This document shows, piece after piece, positions 12,100-23,400 of a DNA stretch of 64,000 nucleotides. Under the pieces are notes generated by a model. The model made no database searches, was not told the DNA's origin, and saw only the letters and a program-made list of their open reading frames with translations. Every line of letters begins with the position of its first letter. Position 1 is the stretch's first letter. The position numbers and the translations under genes are program-made. This DNA comes from Lolium rigidum (Eukaryota; Streptophyta; Magnoliopsida; Poales; Poaceae): positions 29,630,256 to 29,694,255 of the forward strand of contig NC_061508.1 of NCBI RefSeq assembly GCF_022539505.1. Direction: 5' to 3'.

Positions 12100-13467
12100 T
12101 TAATGATGCACTCGCAAGAAATAAGAGTTGAAGCAAAAGAGAGCATCAAAAAGCAAATTCAAAACACATTTAAGTCTAACCCACTTCCTATGCATAGGAA
12201 TCTTGTACACAAATAAATTCATGAAGAACAAAGCGACAAGCATAAGAAGATAAAACAAGAGTAACTTCAAAATTTTAAGCATATAGAGAGGTGTTTTAGT
12301 ACCATGAAAATTACTGCAACCATATTTTCCTCTCTCATAATAATTTTCATTAGCTTCATGAACAAACTCAACAATATAACTATCACATAAAGCATGTCTT
12401 TCATGATCCATAAACACATAATTTTTATCAAGCTCAAAAATAATGGGATTAAAACTTCCAAATCCACTTTTATCAATAATATAACAAGATGATTGATCAT
12501 TCTCAAGAGATATGGGACTCCTAGATAAAGTCAAGACTTTTCCAATCCCATTTTCATTAGTAGTACAATTAACGTTATCAAGTAACATAGGACCATCATC
12601 TAGAGATTTATGATAAACATTTGCTACGCAAAACTCTTTTGTACCATGCATTTCGACATCAGGCACAAACAAAGCATTATCATAAGATTTATCAAAATAG
12701 CATGGATTATCATAGATAACAGTAGCATAATTATTCTCACAAGTTTTACTCATAGGGAATATTTCAAGAGAATCCACAGGAACATAACATTCAACCTCCT
12801 TTGGTAAGCATGGAGGACAATCAAATAGTGTAAGAGATAAAGAGTTACTCTCATTAGAAGGTTGGCATGGGTAGCTAATCCATTCTTCCTCCTTTTGTTC
12901 ATCACTCTCCTCTTCTTTTTCATCCAATGAGCTTTCAGGTTCATCAATTTCCTCCTCTTTTTCATCCAATGAGCTTTCAGGTTCATCAATTTCTTCTTCC
13001 TCAATTTCCTGCAAATTGTGAGTGCATTCTTGTGCATTAATGAGTCTCTCTTTATAATCAATGATATAAGGATTATCGCTGTAACTTTCTATGCAAAAAT
13101 TAAGGATAGAAGAGACATAATCCTTAAGGTCCTTACAAACCACACAAGTTTCATAATTTTTAGATATGAAGGATTCTATCTCAGAGGCTCCCATAAATAA
13201 GACAAATTGTTCTACCTCTTCGAACCCAAAATGAATATAGTTATTCCAATTATAGTTCTTAATTAAAACTTCTTCACTAAAGCCACATTGGAATTTAAAA
13301 TGCTTAGTATGCTGTTGAGAGCAGCAGTTTATATCATGGCGTTTAAGCAAAATTTTAGCAATTGTATTCAATTTTTCTATCACAGCACTCATTACTTTAC
13401 CCGTTCTTGATTCTCTATAATTATTATAATATTCTATAAGCTCCAAATAGGTTGTAGGTTCTCCCAT
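12100..13467 (-). CDS. Orphan 455-aa ORF of a non-autonomous Gypsy element (unit C)
   Basis: This intact copy has the same length as the one at 74-1441. It starts at an ATG about 240 bases downstream of the primer-binding site. It keeps the tandem acidic repeat (residues about 157-184), the CVVC and CPPC pairs and the C-terminal hydrophobic segment (about 397-421) with its basic tail. Differences from unit A are scattered single substitutions, for example around residues 153-156 and 285-310. No known catalytic or nucleic-acid-binding motif is visible. It could be a gag replacement, a membrane-associated accessory protein, or an ORF retained by chance in a young family. Confidence 0.75.
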   Translation of the reverse strand: MGEPTTYLELIEYYNNYRESRTGKVMSAVIEKLNTIAKILLKRHDINCCSQQHTKHFKFQCGFSEEVLIKNYNWNNYIHFGFEEVEQFVLFMGASEIESFISKNYETCVVCKDLKDYVSSILNFCIESYSDNPYIIDYKERLINAQECTHNLQEIEEEEIDEPESSLDEKEEEIDEPESSLDEKEEESDEQKEEEWISYPCQPSNESNSLSLTLFDCPPCLPKEVECYVPVDSLEIFPMSKTCENNYATVIYDNPCYFDKSYDNALFVPDVEMHGTKEFCVANVYHKSLDDGPMLLDNVNCTTNENGIGKVLTLSRSPISLENDQSSCYIIDKSGFGSFNPIIFELDKNYVFMDHERHALCDSYIVEFVHEANENYYERGKYGCSNFHGTKTPLYMLKILKLLLFYLLMLVALFFMNLFVYKIPMHRKWVRLKCVLNLLFDALFCFNSYFLRVHH

Positions 13468-13704
13468 AACAACAGTTTTTAATTTTTAGGTTTTTCAAAT
13501 TTTTATGAATTTTTGGGTATATGAGAAAAGTAAAACAAGACAAAAACAAACTAGACAAAAGTAAAATAAGCAAAATAATACTAGACAGAAATAAACTAAG
13601 CACAAATAAACTAGACAAAAGTAAACTAAGCAAAACAAAATAAAATAAAAACAAGAGAGAGGTAGAGTGTACTCCCCATGTGAACTTATGAGTAGAGCTA
13701 TGCC

Positions 13705-13722
13705 TCCCCGGCAACGGCGCTA
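13705..13722 (-). promoter_or_regulatory. Primer-binding site, tRNA-Asp, one mismatch (unit C)
   Basis: The complement of the tRNA-Asp 3' end has one substitution near CCA, as in unit B. It lies 11 bases from the LTR edge at 13734. Confidence 0.85.
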
Positions 13723-13733
13723 GAAAATAGTCT

Positions 13734-14654
13734 TGATAACCCACAAATATAGGGGATCGCAACAGTTTTCGAGGGAAGTAAAACCCAAATTTATTGATTC
13801 GACACAAGGGGAGGTAAAGAATACTTATAAGCCTTAACAACTGAGTTGTCAATTCAGCTGCACCTGGAAAAGCACTAGTAACATGGGTGATGTGAAAGCA
13901 GCAGTAATATGAGAGCAATAGTAACAGTAACACGGCAGCAATATCAGTAACACAGGAGCAATGGCACCAGAAAATAGTTGATACTACTTCCAATGACATA
14001 TAGAACGAGTATATGATGATGAGAGATGGACCGGGGTTCCCAGCGATCTACACTAGTGGTAACTCTCCAATAACAAGTGATAAGTGTTGGGTGAACAAAT
14101 TACAGTTGGGCAATTGATAGGATTGAAATAGCATTAAGAAAGAACATCAAGATTATTAATCATGTAGGCATGTTTTCCATATATAGTCGTACGTGCTCGC
14201 AATGAGAAACTTGCACAACATCTTTTGTCCTACCAGCCGGTGGCAGCTGGGCCTCAAGGAAATCTACTGGCTATTAAGGTACTCCTTTTAATAGAGCACC
14301 GGAGCAAAGCATTAACATTTGGTGAAAACATGTGATCCTCATATCACAGCCTTCCCCTCCGGTTGTCCCAATTTCTGTCACTTTGGGGCCTCGGATTCTG
14401 GACAACAATATGTGCAAACAACTTGTAGATACAATCTAAGCAATAATTATAGAGCTTAAATCTAAGATCATGCCACTCGGGCCCTAGTGACAAGCATTAA
14501 GCATAACAAGATTGCAGCAACAATAACTTCACAAACTTTATAGATAGACTAATCATAATGTATCATCCATCGAATCCCAACAAACACAACACTGATTACA
14601 TCAGATGGATCTCAATCATGTAAGGCAGCTCATGAGATCATTGTATTGAAGTAC
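13734..14654 (-). repeat. LTR L3, subfamily 2, left part
   Basis: It starts TGATAACCCACAAATATAGG and matches L1 and L2 until 14654. There the Tat element begins, after its duplicated target AGTAC (14650-14654). The LTR resumes at 28532. Confidence 0.9.
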
Positions 14655-15809
14655 TGTTGCCTGCCAAAACCCACCGGCGAGCAGCGACGAGCAACACGAA
14701 GAGCCGGGAGGCTCCCAGAACTGCTGGTGGGCCCTGGTCCCTCGGGCAACGGCCCGCAAAACTCCGGCACACGTCCTAGTTGGTGCGAGGGCGTGCCACC
14801 TGACCTATACCTGGTCAGGAAGGTAATGGATTTCTTCGATTAATTTCCTGCATGGCAGACACATAAACATTAAATTCGAGCCTCGATCGGCTCTCAGGTT
14901 ATCCTGTGAATCGGCTCAAGGAGCCGATCCACCCATGATTCGTATTGGATCTACGATAACATGGTGGTCCTGCTTGATCAACACTAAGTTGAAACGATCT
15001 ACGACGATCTAGGGTTTTCACCACATAACCGGAACGTCCTACATGTAGTTGAGCCTAGCAGATACGAAAGTTAACAGAAAAACCAGCCCTAGCAAAGGCC
15101 TAAAAACCAACATAGAGTTGATTCCCGGAACATCTCCTCTAGGATCAGCAAACCGTACCTTACGCACTACTGGATCATTCAACCCGTTTGCAAGGCCTAA
15201 CCATATGGATATCAAACTAATCCTTGAAGAACAAGGAACAACCATAACAGATCGAATCTACTAAATAAAGACTAAGCAAGATGCCGCCCTTACACCTAAG
15301 ATAGGTGCAAGGGCAGCTAGATATCCAAGGGCAGCATAACTAAGCAAATATACTAGAGAAGTACCGATGCTAGCCCTAACACATCTATGATAATGGTGTT
15401 ACTCGCCATCAACAAGGCTTCAGTACGAGCAACACAAACAACGAATAAACAAGATGCTGCTCAGATCGCTAGATGCGATCTGGGCAGCATGGCGCTTACC
15501 CGGAAGAAACCCTCGAAACAAGGGGTGGCGATGCGCCTAGATTGGTTTGTTGTGAACGTGATCGTCCTCCTTTCTCAATAACCCTAGGTACATATTTATA
15601 GTCCGCGGACTTTCTACTTTCGGGATAAAACCTAACTCCGTACGAACTAAACTCTATCTCTTAATTCTAATACCATAATGTACAGATACACGGGCAATCT
15701 AGCCCAAACTCTCGTAAAAGGCCGATTCAGAAATATTTTACGTGCATATCCTCTAAGCCCATCTCAATCGCGGCCCACCTCCTGACTTGGTTAAAATCTG
15801 GCGATAACA
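14655..15809 (-). repeat. 3' LTR of the Tat element (left copy)
   Basis: It pairs with 27373-28531 and differs by scattered substitutions and one small indel. A strong hairpin lies at 15454-15490: 16-bp arms ATGCTGCTCAGATCGC and GCGATCTGGGCAGCAT with a 5-base loop and one G-T pair. A TATAAATATG-like box on the minus strand (about 15590-15600) marks the promoter position, weaker here than the TATAAATATATA of the right copy. Confidence 0.93.
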
Positions 15810-15824
15810 CATGCCCCCCTGGTT
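15810..15824 (-). promoter_or_regulatory. Polypurine tract of the Tat element
   Basis: The minus strand reads AACCAGGGGGGCATG immediately before the 3' LTR start TGTTATCGCC. Position and composition fit a plus-strand primer. Confidence 0.75.
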
Positions 15825-16090
15825 TTGGCAATAATAATTCCAAAACCACTCTGTTTTTTCTTCGTCGGGTCACGTCGTGGCAGAGCAGAACCGCCGCAGT
15901 ATCCTTTCATCATGATGCCTTGCCTTCTCAACTTCTCTGCACGATTTGACAGTTTTGGCACCACATCCTCGGAAACCGCCGCAACATTGAATCATCTCCA
16001 CTATATCCCCTTTATTTAACCGCATCGAGCAGTTCGCTTCCTCATCCTCTCGCCCCGCACAAGCAAAAAAAAAACCCTTCCTCTGCAACA

Positions 16091-16591
16091 ATGGCCTCCT
16101 CCTCCTCCTCAGCCCCCTCGGGCCTTTCCTTCCAGTCCTCTTCCTCCAGCGAGCCGATGCCGGAGTACGACCCGATAGCGGCGTACGAGGCCCGCGCTCC
16201 CGAGTGGTGGGACGAGAGGGACTGGGACTTCACCGTCAGGAGAGACGACGCGCCCCTGACCGCCGTCGGGTCAGACGACGACGAACCCCTGACCGACGGG
16301 GAGGACGACCTCCGGTTCCTCGTCGACGGGGAGTTGGAGGCGGAGAGCAACGACGACCTCTTCTCCTGGGGTGACTTCACCTCCTCCAACGAGGAGGAGG
16401 AAGAGGAGGATGACACCTCCGACGAGTACCCGCCGGCGAAGCGCTTCCGCGCCGGGTCGGAGGACGACGACGACGACGAGGAGGAAGAAGAAGCTCCTGC
16501 CGATGGCTTCGACAGCAGCGACGAGGACTTCGCCGGCAGCAGCGCCGACGGCAGCTACGACGACGACGACGAGGGCAGCGACGGCCCTTAG
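16091..16591 (+). CDS. Antisense accessory gene 1: acidic Ser/Asp/Glu-rich protein (166 aa)
   Basis: A single exon starts at an ATG in a strong plant context (AACAATGGC) and ends in TAG at 16589-16591. The protein opens with a serine-rich run, then a conserved-looking core (PEYDPIAAYEARAPEWWDE, about residues 23-41). Its second half is a long acidic tail with poly-Glu and poly-Asp runs and one basic patch (PAKRFRAG, about residue 116). The composition suggests a nuclear or chromatin-associated acidic protein, but no enzymatic motif is visible. CTATATCCCC and TTTATTTAAC 70-90 bases upstream are candidate promoter elements. It lies antisense to the retroelement, just inside the 3' LTR, and transcribes toward the PMD gene. 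The ORF is undamaged, unlike the rest of this element. Confidence 0.7.
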   Translation: MASSSSSAPSGLSFQSSSSSEPMPEYDPIAAYEARAPEWWDERDWDFTVRRDDAPLTAVGSDDDEPLTDGEDDLRFLVDGELEAESNDDLFSWGDFTSSNEEEEEEDDTSDEYPPAKRFRAGSEDDDDDEEEEEAPADGFDSSDEDFAGSSADGSYDDDDEGSDGP

Positions 16592-16944
16592 ATTAGCATC
16601 TACTAGAATAGGACTAGTAGTAGTAGATTAAGTAGTAGATCCTTCTTTTGTTCTTCCTTTTGTGAGCAATCGGCTCTTCTTTGTAAAAAACCCTCTTTAT
16701 CAACGAAGAAAGTTTCCATGTCAATTTTTGCCGATTGTCAAAGTAAGTCAACGCGCAAAGAGCCGATGGCAACGCATCGGTCCTTTACCATAAAACGCCA
16801 ACAAGGCCAGACTTCAAACGGTAACCTGCGACCCTCATCCAAAAGAGCCAACTCAGATCCCCAATTTTCCATCGAACAGATTCACGTCGCGGCAACGCGA
16901 ATCCCAGATCCCAATCGTGCAGATTCAACTCCGCAGCGAATCAG

Positions 16945-19900
16945 ATGGCGGAATCGTCCAACGCCAACGCAACAGTCTCTGGCCTGAAGGTAATCCTCAA
17001 CCGCTCCTCGCCATCCGAGCATAGTGTTAGAATTAACATCAAACATCTGAATTAATGTCTCATTCCATCATTAATTTTAGGTATCAGACATTCTGCTGCC
17101 ACATCCTTCTCTCCCAAATTCTCTTTGTCTTGGCCCCCGTTCTACCGAGAGCCCTGCCCATTTGATTTCTTGCGAGGCCAATAGGATTCCCTTCGTGAAC
17201 CAAAACTTAGATCCAACTTCTTGGGCCGACTGCTTACGAGCCTGGCCTAACCCTCCTGAAGATTGGGTGTCATGGTACGATGAGAGTATCCAAGACTCAC
17301 CAAGCCAAATGGGAAACCACAGGAATAGCCGATGCTTTAGCTTTATCACTGTCTCCCCTTGAGAAGCATGAAAACCTTCTGAAAACCATCGGCTACTTTT
17401 GGTCTGATGCTCTGAACTGTTTCATGTTTGGCCACGGCCCCATGACACCAACTTTGCTAGATGTGGCCATGATCACTAGTCTAGACATTTCATCCCCCAG
17501 CCCCTCTGCTTTTATGCTGCCAATGGTCCCTTTCAAACTCTCCTCCAAAACAGAGTGCACAAACTGGGGTGCCTACCTTAGACGCCACATGAAAAACAAA
17601 GGCCCTGTAACAGAGAAAGAACACATGGCCTTCTTGAATTTCTGGTTGGAACACTTCATATTCTATGGCCCTTCACTTGCTCCAACCAAGAACTACCTTT
17701 CCTTGGCCTATGAACTTGCCAGAGGTACCCAGCTTGGCATCGGCAAACTGTTCCTAGGAGAGGTCTATCAATATCTCCAACTGATGTCTGTCAATCTGTT
17801 TTCCCAAAAGACAGTCAAAACAGGAGGTCCCTGGTGGTTTATTCAGCTATGGGCTCAGCTGTATTTCCAGAACTACATCCCAAACTTCCCACCTTTGGCC
17901 ACCTGCACCTTTCCAGATACCAATGGGAAGCAAATCCGATGCACTAGCTACGACCAAGCTTTATATAGCCTTCCAGGTAGTAAACTGATCCCCAAGGAAG
18001 CATCAGAGTGGTTCAGAATTTTCTTCCAAGGCCTGGACAATCCTCTGTTCTTTCCTTACACTGAATCTGGAAATTTTGAAAATCCAGTGTCCTTCAAGCT
18101 AGACAGCTTTGCCGATGACCCCAGCACCCGACACTTGTATTCCATCATGATCCGTCCTTGCTTCCTTCCAGTTGGCATGAGCACCTCAAACAGGATCATC
18201 AAACCTGGTTATGAGTGTTATCAGCCGGTCGTAGCAGCCCGGCAGTTTGGTCTTGGGCAGGTGTCTCCACACTTCTTCCTCCACCACTTGACAGAAAGCA
18301 GAGCTGATTTGCCCGATGTCCTCACCGGTTAGAGATGTTACTCCTTCTTTGATGCTCTGGCCATCCCAGTCCCTCACAACCTCTCTTTCACTTCATCAAC
18401 TGATGGTTTTGAGAGCTGGTGGCCAATGTGGAAGACCCATGCCTTCAGGAGAGCTCTGGGACCGTTGCTGAAACAACTTGATGCTGAATATGACATCCCT
18501 GCAGAACAGGTACCACCACTCACAAATTTTCTTACAGTGGCTTACAATGATTTTTATAACCTTGCTCTGTCTCCTTGCAGCAACAAGATGGTCCAGAACC
18601 TGTACATGATGACGGCTCCCCCTTCAAATTCCTCCCACCAGCTCCGGTGGTCCTCTTCTACGAAAGCTCACCACCCTTGAAAAAGGTTGTGATGCAGAGC
18701 CAGCCGATTTCACCAAAATCGGCTTCCAAGAGCAAAGTGTCTTCCGGGCCAGCTGCCCCCCGAGCCTCAACCAAGGCGAGAACAGCAGTGAGGAAAGTAG
18801 CTGCCAGGAAGACCTTGAAGCGCCAAAACCCTACCCCAACTCAAGAAAGTCTGCACGTAAGCTGATCCATGCCTTGACTGATTTATCTACCCTTATGGGC
18901 TTTTGTAAATATGCTGGGGCTTACTAACTCTTCTTTTACAGGCCTCCACTGAAGACAACTCCAGCGAGGAAACCCAATCCGGTCGAGGGAATTCGAGTTC
19001 GGGCAACTCTGTGAAAATCACCATGCAGAGCCAGCCAGATTTGCCACCATCGGCTTCCAAGAAAAGGTCAGTTCCTGAACCTGCTGCCTCCCAAGCTCCA
19101 ATCAAAGCAGGGCAGGGCGGCCTACGCACGAAGAGCCGATGCATCAAGAGAGCTCGCAAGGAACCGCAAGCCCCTTCATTAAACCAAGAGACTTCAAATG
19201 TAATTACCCTCCATGCTCTCCTCGGCTCATATTTCATGCTAACCCATTGCTACTCACATCAGCTAACTACCTCCTTTGCAGACTGATGACACTTCGAGTG
19301 GGGAAGTTGAGGAAGTACTGATGCCCTCCACAGACCTGGATGTAGCAACCTCCAAAGGTGTCGTTGACAAGGTTGCCAACTTGGCCAAGCCCCAAACAGA
19401 AACACAAGAGCCGATCATCTCATCATCGACTGTCCCTCTGGTCTTAGGAGAGGTATACTCCTTTCCCTTGGCTCTACCCTTCTCTTTTGCTGCATACTGA
19501 CGCTGTTCTTGTTGTTTGTCAGGGTTATGACCTCTCAGGCTTGCTAACGTTCGACCCTGAATCCATCGAACCAGCTTCTTCTAGGGCAAGCGAAGAACCA
19601 GGACCCAGCGCTATCCGTGGTCAACTCCAGCGTCTCAAGGCCGTGATCTCCTCCTCAATCGAGACATTGGTTGAAGGTCCCGAGGAAGTGAAGAGCGTTC
19701 TTGAAGAAATCCAGCCTCATCTCCCGGTAACGTTGCAGGTGAAACTCTGGCCAGTTGTGACTCTGTCTGCCTACAGGTCAAGGGTGAAGTTGGCTCGTTA
19801 GAGAATCGACCTAGGCCACACCCAACTTCCGCTGAAAGCCGATATTGCAGACAAATGTCTGCGGCTCAATGAGAAAAAGGCGGCCTTGGACGCCAAAACT

Positions 19901-20191
19901 GACACCTCTGTCAGCAGCGCCGAACTTGAGACCCTGCGCAGGGAACTGGAGGACCTTGAAGAGAGGGTCCGGGTAACCAAACAGCTTATCCAAAATAAGG
20001 AAGCTCTTATTGCCCGCTCTCGAGAGGAAGCAGAAGGCCTCAAGGCTCAACTGAAGACTGATCTGGCAGAAATACGTGCCCTGAATAAACAGCTGGTGAC
20101 GGGCAAGGATGAAGATGATGAGGCCGAGATCGCCGAGGTGGATCGTGTCCGTGCTGACACCCTCCATGCCCTCGAGGCATTCCTTCAGTAG
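16945..20191 (+). pseudogene. Antisense accessory gene 2: six-exon plant mobile domain (PMD) and coiled-coil protein, three lesions
   Basis: Exons I infer: 16945-16989, 17081-18509, 18581-18856, 18942-19199, 19282-19452 and 19523-20191. All introns are GT-AG and phase 0, and every exon is a multiple of three except exon 2, which has one extra base. The encoded length is about 948 codons. Exon 2 carries the plant mobile (aminotransferase-like) domain: a tryptophan-rich start (WADCLRAWPNPPEDWVSWYD), then FMFGHGPMTPTLLDVAMITS, typical of PMD. Exons 3 and 4 are basic and Ser/Pro-rich and share the motif MQSQP-x5-SASK, which suggests exon duplication. The last exon ends in a heptad-rich coiled coil (about 19880-20190). 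Lesions are a one-base insertion near 17280, TAG at 18330-18332 and TAG at 19799-19801. PMD proteins are known both as host silencing factors (MAIN/MAIL1) and in transposons. Confidence 0.8.
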
Positions 20192-20240
20192 AGCATCTCT
20201 ATGTAATCTGATAACTGCTCAATTTAGCTTGTACCTCTAG

Positions 20241-20416
20241 AGTCGATGTCTGTGCATCGGCTTTTAGACTGAAGTCGATGTCTGCGCATCGGCTGTACTT
20301 TGCGTCCCGTCGCTTTGTCTATTTTTCTAAAGTCGATGTTTGTGCATCGGCTATGATTTGTATGTATATTTTATGTATATTTTGTTTTTTTTACTGGCCG
20401 ATTTCATGCATCGGCC
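20241..20416. repeat. Four short hairpin repeats between convergent gene ends
   Basis: AGTCGATGTCTGTGCATCGG and close variants occur at 20241-20262, 20273-20294 and 20331-20352. A related unit, GGCCGATTTCATGCATCGGCC, lies at 20396-20416. Each is an imperfect palindrome (CGATG...CATCG). They fill the gap between the stop of the PMD gene (20191, plus) and the stop of integrase (20425, minus), where both transcripts must end. Confidence 0.75.
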
Positions 20417-20424
20417 CCCATATT

Positions 20425-23400
20425 TCACTGTCCGTCATCCCACATGCTTGGGAAATACTTCTTAAGATGCTGACCATTGACAGCTACTGGGAATTTCACA
20501 CCGTTGAGCTCCTCGAGCTTGTACGCGTTACCCTTTAAAACTTGATCGACTCTGTACGGCCCATGCCAATTAGGAGACCATTTACCATACATCTTATCCT
20601 TAGTCCCTAATGGCAATACAGCTTCCCATACTAGATCGCCAACATGGAACTCCTTAGGTTTCACCTTCTTATTATACGCGCGAGCTACCTTGGCTTTGTT
20701 CTCTTTAATTTTCTCCAGCGACCAAAGTCTGAGTTCCGTTAGATCCTCAATGCTATCACTCATCAGGGCTGCATATTCTTCAGTTGTTAGATCATTCTGG
20801 AACGTAACACGCCTTGACCCAGCCGTAATTTCCCAGGGTAATACGGCTTCTTGTCCATAGACCAGATGGTATGGCGAGGTTTTTATCGCTCCATGACATG
20901 ACATGCGATAAGCCCACAAAGCCTCTGACAATACCTCATGCCAACGTCTAGGGTGCTCGTCGACTTTCCTCTTAATCAGCTTGATAAGGCTCTGGTTGGA
21001 CGCTTCAGCTTGCCCATTTGCTTGAGCATAGTATGGAGACGATCGGATCAACTTAGTTCCCATGTCGTTGCAGAACTTTCTAAACTCTTTAGAAATGAAG
21101 ACCGAACCTCCATCGGTCGTGATAGTCCTGGGAATCCCGAATCTATGAATGACACGTTCTTTCACGAAATTAATAACATCTTTCGACGCCACTGACTTCA
21201 TAGGGACGGCCTCCACCCATTTAGTGAAATAATCTGTAATGGCCAAAATCCATTCATAGCCTTTGCTCGATGGAGGATTGATTTTGCCGATCATATCCAT
21301 GCCCCAACCTCGAAATGGCCAAGGCTTGATGATGGGGTTCATTGCCGATGCGGGTACCATCTGAATTTTCCCAAACCTCTGACACGCTTGACACCCTTTA
21401 TAGTACTTAAAACAATCCTCAAGCATGGTAGGCCAATAAAACCCCGATCACCTGATCAGCCATTTCATCTTATGAGCCGATTGGTGAGTTCCACAGGCGC
21501 CTTCGTGTACCTCGTGTAAGAGCCGATTCGAGTCGGCTGGTCCCAGGCATTTGAGAAGTAACCCTTCCAAAGTCCTGTAGAACATGTCATCTCCTATAAG
21601 GACATATTTCATGGCCTTGTATCTTATCCGTTTAGGTGCCCCCCGAGCCGGATCTTTCAAGTAATTGAAGATATCGGCTCTCCAGTCATCCGGTTCCAGG
21701 AACTGTACCTGAACATCGGCTCCTTCTGCTACGTCCTTGTAGCCTGACGCCATTTGTGCGAGATCGTTTGCCTCGGTATTTTGCGACCTCGGGATCCAAT
21801 TGAAGTTTATGTACCTAAATTGTGCCATCAACTCACGGCATTGCATCCATAATGGGAAGAGCGACTCACTCTCGCACTTGTATTCCTCCGTGAGTTGGGA
21901 AATCACCAATTTTGAGTCTCCAAAAAGTTCCACTGCTTCTGCCCCGGCTTCCAATAGCAACTCCATTCCCTTGCGTATTGCTTCATACTCAGCGACATTG
22001 TTGGTGCAAGGGGTAGATAGCCTGATGGAGAAGGAATATGTTGCCCCCCGGGGCGACACGAGTAGAATGCCGATGCCGCAACCGTCATCACAAACCGATC
22101 CATCGAAAAACATGGCCCATGCACGTACCGACAAGTCGCTGCTATATCAGTGTTAATCCGTTCAGCAATAAGATCGGCCAACGCTTGTCCCTTGACTGCC
22201 TTCGCAGGCTGATACCAGAGATCAAATTCCGATAATGCAAACATCCAATTACCAAGTTGGCCTTTCAGCACAGGAGCCGACAGCATATGTTTGACGACGT
22301 CTGACTTGCATATGATGACAATTTCTGCTGACAGCAAGACGTGACGAAGCTTGGTGCAGGTAAAGAACAGGCAGAGGCACAACTTCTCGATCTCAGGGTA
22401 CCGAGTTTCTGCATCCAACATCCTTCTGCTGAGGTAGAAAACAACTCTTTCCAGACCATCGTAAAGTTGCACCACCACTGAGGCGATGGAAGTGTCAGCT
22501 ACTGATAAGTAAATATAGAATGGCATGTCTTGCTGGGGTGGAACCAACACAGGTGGCTTCGTCAGATATTCTTTAATTTCATCAAACGCTCGCTGTTGCT
22601 CTGCCCCCCAGCGAAACTCGTCATCAGATTTAATCTTTACCAGTCCCATGAACGGCTCGATTCATCCTGACAGATTGGAGATGAATCTTCTGACGAAGTT
22701 GATTTTGCCGATGAGAGACTGGAGTTCTTTCTTCGTGGTAGGCGGCTGCATTGTTTGCACTGCCTCCTGACTTTTCAGGCCGATCTCAATTCCGCGTTCA
22801 TGAACCAAGAAACCCAGGAATTGACCGGCCGTTACACCAAAAGCACACTTCTTTGGATTCATTCTTAGTCCGAATTTTCTAGTTTGGTCCAGGATGCATC
22901 GCAAGTCCTCCAAGTGTCCTTCTAGTGAAACAGACTTCACTACCATGTCATCGATGTATATCTCCACCAACTTGCCGATCAGATCATGAAAGATGTAATT
23001 CATGGCCCGTTGGTATGTTGCGCCGGCATTTTTCAGTCCAAATGTCATGACTACATATTCAAACAAGCCAACTGAACCTGGCACTCTGAATGCAGTCTTG
23101 TGTATATCTTCTGGAGCCATAAAAATTTGGTTGTAGCCGGCATTGCCATCCATGAAAACTTAAAACCTTATGACCAGCGGCTGCATTGATCAATGTCTCT
23201 GCTACCGGCATGGGATATTCATCCTTTGGAGTGGCTCTATTGAGATCCCGAAAATCTATGGCGACGCGCCATCGGCCATCCTTTTTCTGCACAGGTACGA
23301 TACTACAAATCCACTCAGCATACCTGCATGGCCTGATGAACCCGGCGGTCAACATTTTCTCGATCTCTTTCTTGACTTCTTCTAAAATGTCGGCCTTCAT

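Noticed and set aside
16371..16631. Overlapping plus-strand ORF rich in Thr and Arg
   Set aside because: It is the shifted frame of the acidic gene at 16091-16591; its composition merely mirrors GAC/GAG repeats.
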